In this document: positions 52,897 to 55,058 of the stretch, in pieces
Layout: each line of letters opens with the position of its first letter
How positions within the stretch are numbered: the stretch's first letter is position 1
Assembly: GCA_903904815.1 (NCBI GenBank)
Contig: CAIVDU010000091.1
Location: 1-55,058, forward strand
Length of the DNA: 55,058 nt
Direction of reading: 5' to 3'
DNA from: an uncultured Armatimonadota bacterium
Lineage (GTDB): Bacteria > Armatimonadota > Fimbriimonadia > Fimbriimonadales > Fimbriimonadaceae
Made by a program: the position numbers and the translations under genes
Notes under the pieces: model-generated
What the model was told of the DNA's origin: nothing
What the model saw: only the letters and a program-made list of their open reading frames with translations
The model's database searches: none

Positions 52897-53887
52897 GTGG
52901 TGGTTGCCCGGAAAGGGCCAGGAAGACATTCTGCGCGAGCTGTCTGAAGAACTGCACTCTCAGATGGAAGACGCGCGCGTCGAAAAAGGACACGATCTCA
53001 CCGAGTCCGACATCGCTGGAATTCTTAAAAAGCAGGGTAACCCTTTCTTGGTGGCCAGTCGATTTCGGACGGACCAGGACTGGATCGCCGCTCCCTGGCT
53101 CCAGCTCTACCGGTTCGTCATGAAGGTGGTGCTGCTGTGGGTGTTGACACCCATCCTGGTGATCGTTTACGTCCCAGCCATCCTGACCGCTCACAACCCT
53201 GCTTCGGCACTACTCCAAGCCGGAGGTCAGATCTGGTTGGCGCTCATCTACGCGGTCGGCATGGTCACCGTGGGATTCGGCGCTATTCGTTGGCTGAAGC
53301 CAGACCTGTGGGCCCTCAAAGATTGGGACCCTCTTAAACTTCCCCCAACTCGAAATCCGCTTAAGGTCTCTAGGGTGGGGTCGGCACTCGAAGTCCTGAT
53401 CAGCCTGATCTTCCTCTCCTGGTGGATGGACTTGCCGCATGTCATGATCGTCAACTATGCGGAACGGGCCAGCGGTCACTGGACCACGCCGACCCTATGG
53501 CTCTCGATCCATGGCGCCTTTTACTGGCTCGCTTGCTCGATCATGGCCGCCACGGTCGCCGTCAGCGCCGTAAACTTTGTCCAGCCGACGTGGACCAAGA
53601 CGCGGATGACGTTGAGAGCCGGGATCGATGCGATCCTCGCGATCTTTATGGCGACCGTGTTGCTTCTCGATTGGGATAATTTGGCCCGACAGTGGTTGGT
53701 CATCAAATCTCATCCCACTCCCGCTAATGGAGATCTCGCCACCGCCACTGTGAATCTGGGCATCGCGGTGACCGTCCTGATAATCGGGATCACGTCGGCC
53801 GCCACGAGTATCGGCCGGTTGAGGGCGGTCAAGTCTATGTCCGGAAGATCGAACCCGCCCACGGCCCTTACTACGACCACCGATTAG
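52862..53887 (+). CDS. HAAS/permease-prefix-type membrane protein partner of PadR
   Basis: 341 residues. The N-terminal 80 residues form the alpha-helical HAAS-like or permease-prefix domain (EDILRELSEELHSQMEDARV, DIAGILKKQGNPFLVASRFR). The remainder has about six hydrophobic segments (for example VLLWVLTPILVIVYVPAIL and ALEVLISLIFLSWWMDL). PadR genes are regularly coupled to such membrane proteins. The PadR partner could receive a signal from, or control the level of, this protein. The start overlaps the padR coding sequence by 35 bp. Its function is not known. Confidence 0.85.
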   Translation: MELVTRYLQAVKWWLPGKGQEDILRELSEELHSQMEDARVEKGHDLTESDIAGILKKQGNPFLVASRFRTDQDWIAAPWLQLYRFVMKVVLLWVLTPILVIVYVPAILTAHNPASALLQAGGQIWLALIYAVGMVTVGFGAIRWLKPDLWALKDWDPLKLPPTRNPLKVSRVGSALEVLISLIFLSWWMDLPHVMIVNYAERASGHWTTPTLWLSIHGAFYWLACSIMAATVAVSAVNFVQPTWTKTRMTLRAGIDAILAIFMATVLLLDWDNLARQWLVIKSHPTPANGDLATATVNLGIAVTVLIIGITSAATSIGRLRAVKSMSGRSNPPTALTTTTD

Positions 53888-54119
53888 TCAGTGAGGATGA
53901 CACTCCGGTCCCCATCGCCAGACGTCCCATTATGGAGCGCGCCGTCCTGCGCGGGATAAACGAAAGAGCTAGAATTCAGGCCGTGAGTCTGTCGCACTCG
54001 GGGACCTCAAGTCGCAATCAAGCACCCTACGTTCTAATTCGAGCCGAGTATCTCTCATCAAGCCTCGTCGAACCGTTCATCTCTTAGCGAGCGCAGGAAA
54101 GGGACGAAACGGAAGGAGC

Positions 54120-54252
54120 ACCGATCCACCCTTTGTTCTTGTGCGACCCGACCGATACATCGGGTTCCGCGGACGGCTAAGCGACGGCGGCAAGCTGGAG
54201 GCCTATCTTGATCGGTTCCTTGGAGCCGGCCAGGCGGGAGAGCCGAAACCAT
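54120..54252 (+). pseudogene. C-terminal relic of an FAD-type aromatic monooxygenase (tentative)
   Basis: The translation in this frame gives PPFVLVRPDRYIGFRGRLSD, then GGKLEAYLDRFLGAGQAG and a stop. FVLVRPDxYIxxRG followed by a LxxYLDRF helix is the usual end of FAD-binding aromatic-ring hydroxylases, whose last domain is thioredoxin-like. Upstream the same frame is open to about 54060 but shows no family features and no start. The C-terminal 50 bp overlap the minus-strand DinB gene end. Between 53888 and 54120 nothing else was recognised. The match is short, so this is a tentative call. Confidence 0.4.
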
Positions 54253-54787
54253 AGAGGCGGTTTGGGTGCGGAGCATCGTAAGGTTCGCCTCCGTCAAGGC
54301 CTAACTCGAAGTGAAGCATGGTCATCTGCCCGCTCTTGCTAACGATGTGTTGTGCCATGTGGAAGAGATAGCCTCGAACGGATCGAGAATAGCCGTCCGG
54401 GCTGAATCTAAGTTCGTCCATCATTGGCGCGTTGATGGCTTGGATGAGCGCCTGCCATGCCTCCTTCTCGCTTTCAAGCAGATCCAACATCTGGACGCGG
54501 TGCTGAGGAGGATCTGGAATGGCCCCGTAGTGTGCAGGATCGAGCACCATCATCTCCTGCCGATCGCTCCGCAGCCACATCCACGCGTGCTCGCATATCT
54601 CTCGGGCCGTAGGCGTACGCTCGGAGAAGCTCCAATCCCACTTTTCCTCCGGAATCTCCCGCGCTCTGCGCAGTATTCCGCCCGTGAATCCGCAGATCAA
54701 GTGCTCGAACGCCCCGATCTCGCTCGACGGAGAATCCTCGTACATGCCCACGAGGTTACCGTGCACCCCTGTCGTAACGATCCACAT
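54203..54787 (-). CDS. DinB-like metal-binding protein
   Basis: 194 residues from the ATG at 54787, which has GAGGCAGG upstream; the ATG at 54745 gives the usual shorter N-terminus (MYEDSPSSEIGAFEHLICGF). Four-helix DinB/YfiT-like layout with EKWDWSFSERTPTAREICEH, histidine in EICEHAWMWL, and the C-terminal HMAQHIVSKSGQM pair that should complete the metal site. These small enzymes or thiol-transferase-like proteins are numerous in soil bacteria, and their substrates are mostly unknown. Confidence 0.82.
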   Translation of the reverse strand: MWIVTTGVHGNLVGMYEDSPSSEIGAFEHLICGFTGGILRRAREIPEEKWDWSFSERTPTAREICEHAWMWLRSDRQEMMVLDPAHYGAIPDPPQHRVQMLDLLESEKEAWQALIQAINAPMMDELRFSPDGYSRSVRGYLFHMAQHIVSKSGQMTMLHFELGLDGGEPYDAPHPNRLYGFGSPAWPAPRNRSR

Positions 54788-55058
54788 GAGACACCTGCCT
54801 CTTCGTTTATGAATATTAATTGCGACAGTGCTTACTCACTCGGCTACCCTGAGTCCCCGATGCCTACGATTCAGACATCGCATTGCGAGATGAAGCCGGC
54901 GTGCGCAGCCTTCCGAGCGACGCGTATGCCGGAGATTGATTCGCATCTCCGCAGTCCGCCGACCAACTAGAGGCACGTTCACGCCGAAACTTCTGGTCTA
55001 CAAAGTGCCGATTTCACCCTGAGTCATCAGATACCCAGGATGCGGGCATCGCATAGAG
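54788..55058. other. Right-end gap without recognised gene
   Basis: Frames here are short or antisense shadows of the DinB gene, and no family, hairpin with T-tract or repeat was recognised. The DinB promoter should lie here. The window ends before any further gene can be seen. Confidence 0.4.

Noticed and set aside
54311-54970. Long plus-strand frame opposite the DinB gene
   Set aside because: It is antisense to a recognised gene and has no family features.

Overview
The window is about 55 kb of a bacterial chromosome of moderate GC. It most likely comes from an Armatimonadota species close to the Fimbriimonadia. The main pointer is a prepilin-type protein whose N-terminus reads FTLIELLVVIAIIAILAAIL followed by FPVFAQAK and which carries a late ADGHAKY motif, a style abundant in that phylum. 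Supporting signs are two PEP-CTERM proteins, two planctomycete-type pairs of secreted haem-motif and twin-arginine proteins (DUF1553/DUF1501 and DUF1592/DUF1552), and SARP-type regulators. The phylum call is an inference. No rRNA, tRNA, CRISPR array, transposase or phage gene was recognised.

Left part (1-12.2 kb): the 3' end of a DUF2231-like membrane protein with a strong terminator, then a large SARP/NB-ARC/TPR regulator preceded by a tandem 11-bp direct repeat, and an MFS transporter with an extra C-terminal segment. Next comes an unusual modification locus. A TPR-sulfotransferase fusion and a prepilin gene with a tiny lipoprotein gene lie on the minus strand. A flavin-dependent halogenase homologue (WIWFIP motif) and a second TPR-sulfotransferase lie 5 bp apart on the plus strand. 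The halogenase is preceded by four copies of a 17-bp sequence spaced 61-64 bp apart. This locus is the best candidate here for an undescribed system.

Middle (12.1-31 kb): a YjhG/YagF-type xylonate dehydratase, a persulfide-dioxygenase-like MBL/rhodanese protein, a DUF1553-DUF1501 operon, CsbD, a DUF1080 hydrolase, a Gfo/Idh/MocA dehydrogenase translationally coupled to an SDR, a PEP-CTERM protein, and a three-gene TolC/adaptor/CusA-type RND efflux operon.

Right part (31-55 kb): a six-hairpin glycosidase, a BSP-type metallopeptidase, a small secreted protein, a histidine-kinase relic, and an arabinose/xylose-type unit (zinc ADH, Gfo/Idh/MocA, GH51 arabinofuranosidase) divergent from a XylR-like regulator that is followed by a truncated SARP protein. 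Then come AlkD-like and DUF1801 proteins, an Acg-type flavoprotein with two small membrane proteins, the DUF1592-DUF1552 pair, a Band-7 protein, a second PEP-CTERM protein, a PadR regulator under a 47-bp near-palindromic operator with its HAAS-type membrane partner, a flavoprotein relic and a DinB-like protein.

Overall the window looks like an aerobic heterotroph's region for plant-polysaccharide and pentose use, surface proteins, metal efflux and sulfur handling. Many gene starts were moved inward from the longest reading frame to a better start; this is stated per entry.
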